The position numbers and the translations under genes were made by a program. Below are positions 30,965 to 39,586 of a DNA stretch of 64,000 nt, in pieces. Numbering within the stretch: position 1 is the first letter of the stretch; each line of letters begins with the position of its first letter. The notes below the pieces were generated by a model that was not told where the DNA came from, searched no databases, and saw only the letters and a list, made by a program, of their open reading frames with translations. Source of the DNA: Aquincola tertiaricarbonis. Its GTDB lineage: Bacteria; Pseudomonadota; Gammaproteobacteria; Burkholderiales; Burkholderiaceae_C. The stretch is taken from NCBI RefSeq assembly GCF_023573145.1, contig NZ_CP097638.1, positions 65,638 to 129,637 of the forward strand, given 5' to 3'.

Positions 30965-33234
30965 CGGCCTTGCACCCTGGCTTGCAGCAAACGCAGCCCG
31001 TTGACCACCACCAGCAGGCTGGCGCCCATGTCGGCGAACACGGCCATCCACATCGAGGCATTGCCGAACACCGCCAGCACCAGGAACACCGCCTTGATGC
31101 CCAGTGCCAGCGCGATGTTCTGCCACAGGATGGCGTGTGTGGCCTTCGACAGGCGCACCGTCTCGGCAATGCGCCGCAGGTCGTCGTTCATCACCACCAC
31201 GTCGGCGGCTTCCATCGCGGTGTCGGTGCCGGCCGCACCCATGGCCACGCCGATGTCCGACTGGGCCAGCGCAGGCGCGTCGTTGATGCCGTCGCCGGTC
31301 ATGGCCGTCATGCCGTGCTGCGCCTGCAGGGTCTTGATGGCGTCCAACTTGTCCTGCGGCAGCAGGTTGCCCCGGACTTCGGTGATGCCAGCCTCCTGGG
31401 CAATGGCCGTGGCCGTGGCCTGGTTGTCGCCGGTCAGCATCACCGGTGTGATGCCCAATGCCTTCAACTCGGCCACTGCTTCCCGCGAAGATGCCTTGAT
31501 GGTGTCAGCCACCGCAAACAGGGCTACCGGGCCGGTGTCGCAGGCCAGCAGGCTGACGGTGCGGCCGGCTTCTTCATGCGTGCGCAGCGTCGCTTCCAGC
31601 GCCGGCGAGCACTGGCCGCGTTCCTCGATCAGGCGGTGGTTGCCAAGCACCCAGGTCTTTCCGGCGATCTCGGCCTGCACGCCGCGCCCGGCAATGGCCT
31701 TGAAGCTCTGGGCCTGAACGCTGTTGGGCTGTAGCCCGGCTGCGATCGCGCGCGACACCGGGTGGTCGGAGTGGCCGGCCAGCACCGCGGCCATGTGTTC
31801 TGCGGTGTCAGAGTCAACGCCCGCAGCTCCGGCGGTGTCGAGCACTTGCCATGCCACCAGCTTGGGCTTGCCCTCGGTGACCGTGCCGGTCTTGTCCAGC
31901 GCGATGGCCTTGAGCTTGCGCGCACCCTCCAGGTACACCCCGCCCTTGATCAGGATGCCTCGCCGGGCCGCGGCCGCCAGGCCGCTGACGATGGTCACCG
32001 GCGTGGAAATCACCAGCGCGCAGGGGCAGGCGATGACCAGCAGCACCAGGGCTTTGTAGACCCCCTGCATCCAGGTCCAGTCCAGCAGCCAGGGGCCGAG
32101 CAGGGCGACGGCCAGCGCGATGACGAAGACCGCCGGCGTGTAGACCGCCGCGAAGCGGTCCACAAAGCCCTGCGTGGGCGCGCGTGTTCCTTGGGCCTCT
32201 TCGACTGCGTGGATGATGCGTGCCAGGGTCGAGTTCGAGGCCAGCGCCGTGACGCGGAACTCGAAGCTGCCGGTGTCGTTGATGGTGCCGGCAAACACCG
32301 GGTCGCCCACGGCCTTGTCCACCGGGATGCTCTCGCCGGTGACCGGGGCCTGGTTGATGCTGGTGCTGCCTGCCGTCAGGACGCCGTCCATGGGCACCCG
32401 TTCACCCGGCCGCACGCGCAGCACCGCGTCCAGCGCCACGCTGGCGACGGGCACGGTCAACCAGCTGCCATCGGCCTGGCGCACGGCCGCTTCTTCCGGT
32501 GCCATCGCCAGCAGGCCCTTGATGGCATTGCGGGCGCGGTCGACCGCACGCGCTTCGATGGCTTCGGCGATGGCATACAAGGCCATCACCATCGCCGCCT
32601 CTGGCCATTGGCCGATGGCGAAGGCGCCGGTGACGGCCACGGTCATCAGGGCGTTGATGTTCAGGCGCCCGTGCCGCAGCGCAATCAAACCCTTCTTGTA
32701 GACGTCGAAGCCCGCCAGCCAGATGGCGGCGGCGGCCACCGCCAGGCCGGCGCCTTTCCAGAGCAGCGTGTCTGGCGCGAAGTAGCCCACCAGCTCGGCA
32801 ACGATGGCCAGAGCCAAGGCCATGCCCAGTGGCCCGTAGCTGGCCTGCTGGACGCCATGGTCGTGTCCGTCATCCGCGTCAGCGTGTCCGGGCGTTGCAC
32901 CCGGCTGGGGCGCTGCCAGCGGCTGTGGATCGAAGCCGGCCTTGCGCATGGCAGCCACGGCCAGCTCCACGGCTGGCCCAGGGGCATCCAGCGCCAGGCT
33001 GCGTTGCCCGAGCTGGAAGGTCAGCGCCCGGATCCCGGCAATGCCTTCCACCGCTCGGCGGATCTCGGACTCTTCGGACGCGCAGTCCATCGTCGGCACC
33101 CGAAATCGCACCCAGTTGGCACCCGGAGGTGTCGCGGGCGCTGCTGGCGTCGTCGTACCGCAGCCGCAGCAAGATGCCTGGTTCTCTGATGTTGACGGTG
33201 TCGCTGCAGCAGCTTCTGGTCGATCCACGATCAT
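30961..33234 (-). CDS. cadA: Zn/Cd/Pb P1B-type ATPase CadA
   Basis: A 757-aa inner-membrane ATPase. It has a Cys-rich N-terminus (SCCGCG), one HMA domain with MDCASEE at 49-55 (the Asp/Cys site typical of Zn/Cd pumps), then a His/Asp linker (GHADADDGHDHG). The core has TGES, transmembrane CPC at 403-405, phosphorylated D447 in DKTGTVTEG, and [10 protein letters not shown]. It exports Zn(II), Cd(II) or Pb(II) from cytoplasm to periplasm, where the CzcCBA system can take over. It is transcribed divergently from the MerR-type regulator through a MerR-style promoter at 33256-33286. Confidence 0.95.
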   Translation of the reverse strand: MIVDRPEAAAATPSTSENQASCCGCGTTTPAAPATPPGANWVRFRVPTMDCASEESEIRRAVEGIAGIRALTFQLGQRSLALDAPGPAVELAVAAMRKAGFDPQPLAAPQPGATPGHADADDGHDHGVQQASYGPLGMALALAIVAELVGYFAPDTLLWKGAGLAVAAAAIWLAGFDVYKKGLIALRHGRLNINALMTVAVTGAFAIGQWPEAAMVMALYAIAEAIEARAVDRARNAIKGLLAMAPEEAAVRQADGSWLTVPVASVALDAVLRVRPGERVPMDGVLTAGSTSINQAPVTGESIPVDKAVGDPVFAGTINDTGSFEFRVTALASNSTLARIIHAVEEAQGTRAPTQGFVDRFAAVYTPAVFVIALAVALLGPWLLDWTWMQGVYKALVLLVIACPCALVISTPVTIVSGLAAAARRGILIKGGVYLEGARKLKAIALDKTGTVTEGKPKLVAWQVLDTAGAAGVDSDTAEHMAAVLAGHSDHPVSRAIAAGLQPNSVQAQSFKAIAGRGVQAEIAGKTWVLGNHRLIEERGQCSPALEATLRTHEEAGRTVSLLACDTGPVALFAVADTIKASSREAVAELKALGITPVMLTGDNQATATAIAQEAGITEVRGNLLPQDKLDAIKTLQAQHGMTAMTGDGINDAPALAQSDIGVAMGAAGTDTAMEAADVVVMNDDLRRIAETVRLSKATHAILWQNIALALGIKAVFLVLAVFGNASMWMAVFADMGASLLVVVNGLRLLQARVQGR

Positions 33235-33255
33235 GTCCTGTTGTTGGATGTCGCC

Positions 33256-33286
33256 ATTGAAAACCCTGAAGTCGGTGTAAGGTCAA
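33256..33286 (-). promoter_or_regulatory. cadA promoter with MerR-type 19-bp spacer
   Basis: On the minus strand, TTGACC (33286-33281) and TTCAAT (33261-33256) are separated by 19 bp, the overlong spacing used by MerR-family activators. An imperfect dyad ACCCTGAA/TGTAAGGT lies inside the spacer as an operator. CadR-type protein encoded at 33312 would twist this promoter when bound to metal. Confidence 0.75.
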
Positions 33287-33311
33287 GCCTTCATCGGCAA
33301 GAGGGGACTCC

Positions 33312-33755
33312 ATGCGCATCGGAAACCTGGCTGAGGCGACGGGCACACCGGTAGAAACCATCCGCTTCTACGAGCGCGAGGGCCTGATCCCTGCCGCCCA
33401 ACGCAGCGACAACAACTACCGGGTGTACACGACCGCACATGCCGAGCGCCTGGCCTTCATCCGCCACTGCCGCAATCTGGATATGGCGCTCGATGAGATC
33501 CGTGCGCTGTTGCGCCTGCGGGACGCCCCGCCCGATGACTGCGGCGAGGTCAACAACATCCTGGACGCGCATATCGGGCACGTGGCCCAGCGCATCCGCG
33601 AACTGCGGTCGCTCGAATCGACCCTGAAGGCGCTGCGTGCGCGCTGCCAGTCACCGCATGCGATGAATGCGTGCGGCATCCTGAATCAACTGGACAATGC
33701 CGCCGCGCAGGGCGTCAAGCCGGCCGGCCACCGCCACGTTCGCGGAGCCCACTGA
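33312..33755 (+). CDS. cadR: CadR-like MerR-family regulator
   Basis: A 147-aa dimeric DNA-binding regulator. The winged HTH (1-70) reads [20 protein letters not shown] with RFYEREGLI. The dimerisation helix (about 80-112) is followed by a metal loop. C77, C112 and C121 ([16 protein letters not shown]) match the Cys triad of CadR/PbrR-type Cd/Pb/Zn sensors, and the His-containing tail (GHRHVRGAH) is also CadR-like. It is divergent from cadA across the MerR-type promoter. The stop overlaps the ynfA start (TGATG). Confidence 0.92.
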   Translation: MRIGNLAEATGTPVETIRFYEREGLIPAAQRSDNNYRVYTTAHAERLAFIRHCRNLDMALDEIRALLRLRDAPPDDCGEVNNILDAHIGHVAQRIRELRSLESTLKALRARCQSPHAMNACGILNQLDNAAAQGVKPAGHRHVRGAH

Positions 33756-34096
33756 TGTTTGACTTCTTCCGCCTCACCGCACTCTTCGTCATCACCGCGC
33801 TGGCCGAAATCATCGGCTGCTACCTGCCGTGGCTCGTGCTGACCCAAGGTCGGCCGCGTTGGCTGCTGCTGCCGGCCGCTGCCGCGCTCGCGGTCTTCGC
33901 CTGGTTGCTGACCTGGCACCCGAGCGCCGCTGGCCGCACCTATGCGGCCTATGGCGGTGTCTACGTCGTGGTGGCCCTGGTCTGGCTGTGGCGCGTGGAT
34001 GGGGTCATGCCGACCCGCTGGGACTTGATCGGCGGTGCCGTGTGCCTGGTGGGCATGGCCATCATTGCCTTGCAGCCGCGTCAGTCACTGGGCTGA
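33755..34096 (+). CDS. YnfA/UPF0060 small membrane protein
   Basis: A 113-aa inner-membrane protein with four transmembrane helices. It opens [20 protein letters not shown], where the Glu in TM1 is typical of small multidrug-resistance-like folds, and contains [19 protein letters not shown], the UPF0060 signature. YnfA homologues are proposed drug or cation exporters. ATG 33755 overlaps the cadR stop, so it is co-expressed with the regulator. A role in Cd/Zn tolerance is suggested only by location. It is convergent with arsA of the second ars operon. Confidence 0.88.
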   Translation: MFDFFRLTALFVITALAEIIGCYLPWLVLTQGRPRWLLLPAAAALAVFAWLLTWHPSAAGRTYAAYGGVYVVVALVWLWRVDGVMPTRWDLIGGAVCLVGMAIIALQPRQSLG

Positions 34097-34180
34097 CGAG
34101 GCCATCAGCGGACTTGGCGCGTCAGGTGAAGTCTCCCGGCACCGAGGGCAGGGCCAGATCCGCCCCGATCGGCAACGCCT

Positions 34181-35956
34181 TCACGATTCGCGCCTCAAGT
34201 CATTCGGAACCTGCGTCGCCAAGCTGCTCAGCGCCAGTTCCCCGACCGGTGCCTCGACCTGCCAAGGGATCAGGGCGCATCGTTTCGCAGCAATCTGCAT
34301 CACATGAGCGATGAACGGTGCCTCGTACGCGCCGCGTTGCGTCAACACCGGGTCGTGCGTCCCGCTCGCCAGCAGGCTCTGGTTGATGACCCATGCGAAG
34401 GGCTCGATGCCGGCGCGATGCAGATCGGCCTGAAGGCGTTCCGCCTCGTGCACGGGCGTCGCCTCGGCCAGCGTCACGATGAGCACGCGCGTGAAGAACG
34501 GATCGCGCAGGCGCGGCAGGAGCTTGCGCACCGACTCTGGCGAGTCCCCCTGGGTGCGGCTCACCTCCCGGTGGTAGGCCTCGGCCGAATCCATCAGCAG
34601 GATGGTGTGGCCGGTGGGCGCCGTGTCCAGCACCACGAACGCGTCCTGGGCCTTGTCGACCGACTGCGCGAATGCGCGGAACACCGCGATCTCTTCGGTG
34701 CAGGGCGAACGAAGGTCCTCGTCCAGCATCGCCCGCGCCTGCGCGTCCAGGCTGGCGCCGGCCTTGCCCATCACCTCGTTGCGATAACGCTCGACCTCGG
34801 CGACGGGATCGATGCGCTCGACGGTCAAGTTCGGCACCTGCTCGTCCAGGGCCCAGGACACGTGCGCGGCCGGGTCCGTGGTGGAGAGCACCACACGGCG
34901 GCCGCGCTCGGCAAGCGCCACCGCTACAGCCGCAGCGACCGTGGTCTTGCCGACGCCGCCTTTGCCCATGGTCATCACAAGCCCGTGACCGGCGGCCTCA
35001 ATGTCGTCGACGATCGTCGCCAGGCCATCGGGCAGTCGGTCGATCGATGACACAGCGGGCGTCGTGCGGTCTTCGCTCTGAGGATGGAGGAAGGCCCGCA
35101 GCGACGCCAACCCGACCAGCCCGCGAGGGATGAACCCGGTCTGGCTGCGTGGCAGCGCCGCCAGGCCAGCCGGCATCTGCTTCACGGCCTTGGCATGGCG
35201 GCTCGACATCGCGCGGGCGACCGAATCGTCCGAGGCTGCTTCGTAGAGCCCGTTCAGGGCAAGGACCTGGTTGCGAACACCGAGATCGGCCAACTCGTGG
35301 CGGGTGCGATCCGCCTCTCTCAGCGCCGAGACTTCCGGGCGGGCGACAAGCACCACCGTCGTCAGCTGCCGGTCGGCCAGCGAGCGCACCGCCGCCGCGT
35401 AGGTTGCCTTGCTCTTCTCCAGGCCCGCCAGCGGACCCAGGCACGAACTGCCCGTCGTGTTGGTCGCGAGGAAATCGTTCCACGCCGACGGCAGGGACAG
35501 CAGCCGCAGCGTGTGGCCGGTCGGCGCCGTGTCGAACACCACATGGTCGAAGGCCTGCGTCACCTCGTTGCCGGCGAGCAGCCCGGCGAAGGCGTCGAAA
35601 GCCGCGATCTCGACCGTGCAGCCGCCGGAGAACTGCTCCTCCATGCTGCGAATCGCCGCCGGCGGCAGGATGCCGCGGTACGGCCCCACCATGCGCTCGC
35701 GATACGCCGCGGCAGCCGCCTCCGGATCGACGTTGAGGGCGCTCAGGCCCGGGACGCCATGGACCTCGGTCGGCGTGGTCGTCAACGGCGTCTCAAGCAC
35801 CTCGTCGAGGTTGGACGCCGGGTCCGTGCTGACCAGCAGCACGCGCCGACCCTGCTCAGCCAGCCGTAGGGTGCTGGCGCAGGCCAGCGAGGTCTTGCCG
35901 ACACCGCCCTTGCCGGTGAAGAAGGCAAAGCGCGTCTCGATGCCTGGGAGCGCCAT
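34181..35956 (-). CDS. arsA: arsenite-stimulated ATPase ArsA (second copy)
   Basis: A 591-aa two-domain ArsA. P-loops are GKGGVGKTS (about 15-23) and GKGGVGKTT (about 331-339). As(III)-site Cys are C113, C172 and C419 (RSPCTEE). It is clearly diverged from the copy at 1185-2948, so not a recent duplicate. It is the last gene of the minus-strand operon arsR-arsC-arsC-aqpS-arsD-arsA. Its normal partner ArsB is absent from this operon, so it must work with the ArsB at 3434, with a pump elsewhere, or in another way. The start at 35956 lies 18 bp after the arsD stop. Confidence 0.95.
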   Translation of the reverse strand: MALPGIETRFAFFTGKGGVGKTSLACASTLRLAEQGRRVLLVSTDPASNLDEVLETPLTTTPTEVHGVPGLSALNVDPEAAAAAYRERMVGPYRGILPPAAIRSMEEQFSGGCTVEIAAFDAFAGLLAGNEVTQAFDHVVFDTAPTGHTLRLLSLPSAWNDFLATNTTGSSCLGPLAGLEKSKATYAAAVRSLADRQLTTVVLVARPEVSALREADRTRHELADLGVRNQVLALNGLYEAASDDSVARAMSSRHAKAVKQMPAGLAALPRSQTGFIPRGLVGLASLRAFLHPQSEDRTTPAVSSIDRLPDGLATIVDDIEAAGHGLVMTMGKGGVGKTTVAAAVAVALAERGRRVVLSTTDPAAHVSWALDEQVPNLTVERIDPVAEVERYRNEVMGKAGASLDAQARAMLDEDLRSPCTEEIAVFRAFAQSVDKAQDAFVVLDTAPTGHTILLMDSAEAYHREVSRTQGDSPESVRKLLPRLRDPFFTRVLIVTLAEATPVHEAERLQADLHRAGIEPFAWVINQSLLASGTHDPVLTQRGAYEAPFIAHVMQIAAKRCALIPWQVEAPVGELALSSLATQVPNDLRRES

Positions 35957-35974
35957 GTCAGCCGCCGCCCGGGC

Positions 35975-36343
35975 TCAGCAGCACTTGCCAGGCGCGCAGC
36001 CGCATTCTCCGAGCTTGACGCGGGGCTTCTCGGCTGTGGGGATGTCCAGGCCGAGCTTGCTGATCAGCTGCGCTTTCGACGGATACATGCCGGTCGACAC
36101 GATGCGGCCGTCGACGGTCACGATGGGCAGGCGGTCCATGCTCGCGCCCATCTCCTTCATCACGTCGGCGTTGGTGGTGAAGGCCGCCGCGTTGTGGCTC
36201 AGGCTGTGGCGCACGATCTCGACGCCGGACTGACCCAAGGCCTGCAGGTCGGCGTTGAACTGCACCAGGACCGGATCGACGCTGACGCCGCACACGCCCG
36301 TCGGGCAGCACATCGCGGGTTCATAAACTTCAAGCTTGCTCAT
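35975..36343 (-). CDS. arsD: arsenite metallochaperone ArsD (second copy)
   Basis: A 122-aa protein with N-terminal metal site MCCPTGVC (C12, C13, C18) and a Cys-rich tail GECGCAPGKCC. It transfers As(III) to ArsA, which is encoded immediately downstream. The tail spacing differs from that of the first ArsD, so it may bind additional As. Start 36343 follows a purine-rich GGAATCC-type leader, 64 bp after the aqpS stop. Longer upstream reading is not supported by family alignment. Confidence 0.94.
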   Translation of the reverse strand: MSKLEVYEPAMCCPTGVCGVSVDPVLVQFNADLQALGQSGVEIVRHSLSHNAAAFTTNADVMKEMGASMDRLPIVTVDGRIVSTGMYPSKAQLISKLGLDIPTAEKPRVKLGECGCAPGKCC

Positions 36344-36407
36344 GGTGGATTCCTCGTGCGACTCTGGACATGGTCGGCACACATGCCCTGCAGGATATTG
36401 ACCTCGC

Positions 36408-37055
36408 TCAAGCGTCGAGGCTACGGTGGATGAGCGCTCCGAGGCCCGCACCCACCAGCTGGGCAGCGACGAAACCGGGCACACTGGCCGGTGAGATGCC
36501 GGCGAAGGTGTCGCTGAACATCCGCCCGAAGGCTGCCGCCGGGTTGGCGAAGGATGTCGACGCCGTGAACCAGTAGGCGGCACCGATGTAGCAGGCGACC
36601 ATCGCGGCGACCTTCGGGGCCGGGGCACGAAGGATCACCAGCAGCAAGCCGGCCGTTGCAACGGCCTCGGCGATCCACTGGCCGGTTCCGCCTCGCACCT
36701 TGGTCGAGAACTGCAGCAGCGTGGCATCGAACATCGCGTGCGCCAGCCAGGCGCCAAGCACCGCGCCGACGAGTTGCGACACCACGTAGGGGGCGAACAG
36801 CGATTTCGGCAGCGCGCCACGCAGGCTCATGACCAGGGACACGGCGGGGTTGAAGTGCGCGCCGCTGACCGGGCCCAGAACCTCGATGAGGATGTACAGG
36901 CCGCCAACTGTGGCGGCCGTGTTGGCTAGCAGCGAGATGGCCACATTGCCGCCAGCCAGGCGCTCGGCCATGATTCCCGAGCCGATCACCACGGCCAGCA
37001 GCAGCGCGGTGCCCAGGGTTTCGGCGAGGAGGCGCCGCTGAAGATCGGATCGCAT
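36408..37055 (-). CDS. aqpS: AqpS-type aquaglyceroporin (MIP family) in ars operon
   Basis: A 215-aa six-helix MIP channel. The two half-helix signatures are NPA in HFNPAVS (about 68-74) and NPA in FANPAAAF (about 169-176). The second lacks the usual Arg after NPA (Ala instead), which widens or neutralises the selectivity filter. In Sinorhizobium meliloti, AqpS in an ars operon lets arsenite formed by ArsC leave down its gradient, replacing ArsB. That function is likely here. I prefer ATG 37055 over TTG 37061. It lies 11 bp after the arsC stop. Confidence 0.9.
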   Translation of the reverse strand: MRSDLQRRLLAETLGTALLLAVVIGSGIMAERLAGGNVAISLLANTAATVGGLYILIEVLGPVSGAHFNPAVSLVMSLRGALPKSLFAPYVVSQLVGAVLGAWLAHAMFDATLLQFSTKVRGGTGQWIAEAVATAGLLLVILRAPAPKVAAMVACYIGAAYWFTASTSFANPAAAFGRMFSDTFAGISPASVPGFVAAQLVGAGLGALIHRSLDA

Positions 37056-37066
37056 GCGCAATCCGC

Positions 37067-37555
37067 TCAGCTCTTGTAGGCCTCGACGAGCGCGGTCTGC
37101 AGCTCGTCATTGCCCATGCGGTCCAGAGGCAGCGACAGCAGCTGCAGCATGCGGTAGCCGATGGCCTGGCGCGTCAGCTCGAAGGCTTGGCGCCTCTCGG
37201 CCTCAGGGGCGTTCGACGGATCAGGGTAGCCCCAATGCACCTTCACCGGGCTGCCCGGCCAGTACGGGCACTGCTCGGCCGCCGCGCTGTCGCACACCGT
37301 GATCACGATGCGCATCTCGGGCGCGCTTGGGCCCACGAACTCGTCCCAGGACTTGCTGCGCACGCTGCTGATGTCGATGCCCGCATTGCCCAGAGCCTCC
37401 AGCGCGTAGGGGTTGATCCGGCCACTGGGCGCGCTGCCGGCGCTGTAGGCACGCACGTCCTTGCCAAGCTTCTTCGCCCAGTGGTTGAGCATGCACTCCG
37501 ACAGCACGCTGCGCGCCGAGTTGTGGGTGCACAGAATGAGAACGTTGGTGGTCAT
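37067..37555 (-). CDS. arsC: arsenate reductase ArsC (thioredoxin-coupled type)
   Basis: A 162-aa enzyme with P-loop CTHNSAR (C9-x5-R15) and a later Cys pair in VCDSAAAEQCPYWPG, as in the low-molecular-weight phosphatase-type arsenate reductases. It reduces As(V) for exit through AqpS or a pump. It begins at 37555, sharing one base with the preceding arsC stop (TGATG on the minus strand). Its P-loop His and the rest of the sequence differ enough from the adjacent ArsC to suggest different reductant partners or ancient duplication. Confidence 0.93.
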   Translation of the reverse strand: MTTNVLILCTHNSARSVLSECMLNHWAKKLGKDVRAYSAGSAPSGRINPYALEALGNAGIDISSVRSKSWDEFVGPSAPEMRIVITVCDSAAAEQCPYWPGSPVKVHWGYPDPSNAPEAERRQAFELTRQAIGYRMLQLLSLPLDRMGNDELQTALVEAYKS

Positions 37556-38052
37556 CACTGGGTTCCGATGTCCTTGATTTCGCGCTGGATCGCCATCTTG
37601 TCGAGGCTGGCGATCGGAAGGGCCAGCATCAGCTCGATACGGCGCTTCATGGTGATGAAGGTGTCGAGGAAGGCGTTGCGGATGGCCTGGTCGGGCCCGT
37701 CCACCGCGGCCGGGTCGGGCATGCCCCAGTGCGCCGTCATTGGCTGGCCTGGCCACACTGGGCAAACCTCGCCCGCCGCCTGGTCGCAGACGGTGAACAC
37801 GAAGTCCAGCTGCGGTGCATCCGGCGTGGCGAACTCTTCCCAGCTCTTGCTGCGGTAGCCGTCCGTCGGGTAGTGGTGATCGGCCACGGTCCGCAGGGCC
37901 CAGGGGTTCACCTCGCCACGGGGGTGGCTCCCGGCCGAGAAGGCCCTGAAGCCACGGCCCTTGCCCAGGTCGTTCATCAGTGCTTCCGCGAGGATGGAGC
38001 GCGCGGAATTGCCCGTGCAGACGAACAGCACGTTGTAGGTCTTGTCGGCCAT
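37555..38052 (-). CDS. arsC: arsenate reductase ArsC (first of tandem pair)
   Basis: A 165-aa low-molecular-weight phosphatase-fold reductase. P-loop CTGNSAR near residue 12 is followed by SKSWEEF, FVFTVCDQAAGEVCPVWPG (resolving Cys) and HWGMPDP (catalytic Asp). It is encoded directly after arsR (10 bp between the arsR stop and its start at 38052). It is closer in motif to the ArsC at 277-756 than to its tandem neighbour. Two reductases in one operon may widen the reductant range. Confidence 0.93.
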   Translation of the reverse strand: MADKTYNVLFVCTGNSARSILAEALMNDLGKGRGFRAFSAGSHPRGEVNPWALRTVADHHYPTDGYRSKSWEEFATPDAPQLDFVFTVCDQAAGEVCPVWPGQPMTAHWGMPDPAAVDGPDQAIRNAFLDTFITMKRRIELMLALPIASLDKMAIQREIKDIGTQ

Positions 38053-38062
38053 GGGATGTCTC

Positions 38063-38383
38063 TCAGCAGTTGCAGGATGGGGATTCAAGCTCGCAGGGTT
38101 GCCCCTCGCAGCAGTTCGATGTCAGGAAGCCCAGCAGGTCGTTCATGCGGTCGAACGAAGCGCGGTAGATCAGGTTGCGGCCATCGCGCGTCTGGCTCAC
38201 CAGGCCCGCGAACAGCAGCTCTTTGAGATGGAAAGACATCGAGGCCGGCGAGATGCCGAGTTGCTCGCTCAGCACGCCCGGGGTCAGGCCTTGCTTGCCG
38301 GCCACCACGAGAGCACGGAACGCCTTCAGGCGATGCACCTGAGAAAGTGCACTGAGGGAGCGGGCCACAAGATCGTCTTCCAC
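38063..38383 (-). CDS. arsR: ArsR-family arsenic repressor
   Basis: A 106-aa winged-HTH dimer. Recognition region PASMSFHLKELLFAGLV is followed by wing RDGRNLIYRA. A C-terminal cluster, SNCCEGQPCELESPSCNC, carries the thiols expected to bind As(III), a placement seen in ArsR types that use C-terminal rather than helix-3 Cys. It starts with GTG 38383. A 7-bp inverted repeat with 14-bp spacer at 38388-38415 lies immediately upstream and is the likely operator. It is the first gene of the six-gene operon. Confidence 0.93.
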   Translation of the reverse strand: MEDDLVARSLSALSQVHRLKAFRALVVAGKQGLTPGVLSEQLGISPASMSFHLKELLFAGLVSQTRDGRNLIYRASFDRMNDLLGFLTSNCCEGQPCELESPSCNC

Positions 38384-38387
38384 GATT

Positions 38388-38415
38388 AATCAAACCTTTG
38401 TTGAAGTATTTGATT
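38388..38415. promoter_or_regulatory. probable ArsR operator
   Basis: AATCAAA (38388-38394) and TTTGATT (38409-38415) are perfect inverted arms with a 14-bp spacer. The AT-rich ATCAAA/TTTGAT arms resemble characterised ArsR operators. The dyad directly precedes the arsR GTG, so binding would cover the promoter and leader. Confidence 0.7.
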
Positions 38416-38756
38416 GAAATGTGGCAAGACCATGACAGCCGACAAACGAGTCAGGCTTGCGACAAGTGGGAATGCAAATCAGGCCGCCAAGCCGCCGCTG
38501 GCTCGGTACCAAATGTGGCTACTTAAGCCTATTTGACATAAACATTATCGTCGCGCATTGGCGGTTTGGGCGACAATCGCGCCAGAAGCATACGAGATGA
38601 GCGCTGCTCCCGCCAGCGATGGCTTGGCCAGGGACCTCATCGTCCTCATGGCCCGGTCCTTCCGCACTCTCATTGAATCTCGCGCTTCGGCCGGCGGTCG
38701 TTGCACGACTTCTGTCAACCGTGCACAATGATTCCATCTCTGATGCGGTGAATCCT
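38416..38756. other. intergenic region between ars operon and mobile-element genes
   Basis: About 340 bp. An AT-richer patch at 38520-38560 contains TTGACA (38535-38540), a possible -35 for the rightward toxin-antitoxin operon, but no clear -10 at 17 bp. No gene was recognised. It is a possible boundary of the integrative element, but no attachment repeat could be established. Confidence 0.35.
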
Positions 38757-39224
38757 ATGCACAGCATGACCTTGGAACAACTGCGCGCCACCGCGGCCGC
38801 TGGCGGCGTCGCCGGCGTCACGCTCAAGGGCCAGGGCGGCGCATTCATGCTGCGCATCGCCACCCGGAGCGGCCAGGACGCCGTGCTGGCCAAGGCACGC
38901 AGCACCGAGCCGCGCCGCTTCGGCAACCCGGCCTCAGCCATGATCCTGCTTCGCGAGGTCGGCATCGCTGTGGCACAGCTCGACGCCACCGACTGGAACC
39001 CCGACGAGAAGGACATGAGCCGCAGCCGCTCCAGCCAGGCCGAAGCGATGCGCACGGCCCACCAGGCTGCGGCGCACAACCGGTGGCTCGCCGCCGAGAT
39101 CCAGGAATCGCTCGACGATCCGCGCCCGAGCGTCCCGCACGACGAGGTCATGGCGGCCATGGACGCCGAAATCGATGCGATCGAGCTTCAGCGTGCCAGC
39201 TCCGCGCGAAGGAAAGGCGCATGA
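38757..39224 (+). CDS. antitoxin-like protein (PaaA2-type C-terminus)
   Basis: A 155-aa protein with two parts. Residues about 1-95 form a conserved plasmid-borne module of unknown function (LVKG-like TLKGQGGAFMLRIAT, then ARSTEPRRFGNPASAMILLR). Residues about 110-150 (HNRWLAAEIQESLDDPRPSV, PHDEVMAAMDAEI) resemble PaaA2/ParD-like antitoxins that neutralise ParE/RelE toxins. The stop overlaps the next gene (ATGA 39221), which overlaps the toxin gene. It probably stabilises the element by addiction and autoregulates the operon. The start at 38757 or 38766 is uncertain. Confidence 0.72.
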   Translation: MHSMTLEQLRATAAAGGVAGVTLKGQGGAFMLRIATRSGQDAVLAKARSTEPRRFGNPASAMILLREVGIAVAQLDATDWNPDEKDMSRSRSSQAEAMRTAHQAAAHNRWLAAEIQESLDDPRPSVPHDEVMAAMDAEIDAIELQRASSARRKGA

Positions 39225-39586
39225 GCACGACGCCGCGCCAACCCGATCAGGTCATTGCGCAGGCGATGCTGGCCGCCGCCGCTGAAGCGCCGCCCCCAGC
39301 GATCACCTCCGAGGAAGTGGCGGCGCTCGAGCGCCTGCTCGCGCATGCCAGGCGCGACTCCGGGCAGAGCCGGGTCGTTGCGGACTTTCTGCTGGCTTGG
39401 TGGAACACAGGCAGCTGCGGTGCCTTCGACCTGACCTCGCTGTGGGCACTGGACACCGACATCGTGGCGGACATGACGACCGTGTTCGGCCTGGCCGGCC
39501 GCGTTCACCGCTACCCCGACAGCCTGGGCTACGAGGCCGAGTTCAGGGCCATCGTGCGGACGTGGCGGCCGGAGCTCGGGGACTGA
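39221..39586 (+). CDS. DUF7673-like protein between antitoxin and toxin
   Basis: A 121-aa cytoplasmic protein. A helical N-terminus is followed by SRVVADFLLAWWNTGSCGAF, LWALDTDIVADMTTVFG and YPDSLGYEAEFRAIVRTWRP, a pattern I associate with DUF7673 proteins of plasmids and genomic islands. Function is unknown. It overlaps both neighbours by 1-4 bp and is therefore made with the antitoxin and the ParE-like protein. It could be a third component or chaperone of the system. Confidence 0.65.
   Translation: MSTTPRQPDQVIAQAMLAAAAEAPPPAITSEEVAALERLLAHARRDSGQSRVVADFLLAWWNTGSCGAFDLTSLWALDTDIVADMTTVFGLAGRVHRYPDSLGYEAEFRAIVRTWRPELGD

Noticed and set aside
38520..38600. Possible attachment site or dif-like site
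   Set aside because: The AT-rich patch has partial dyads only; no second copy or known core was recognised in the window.
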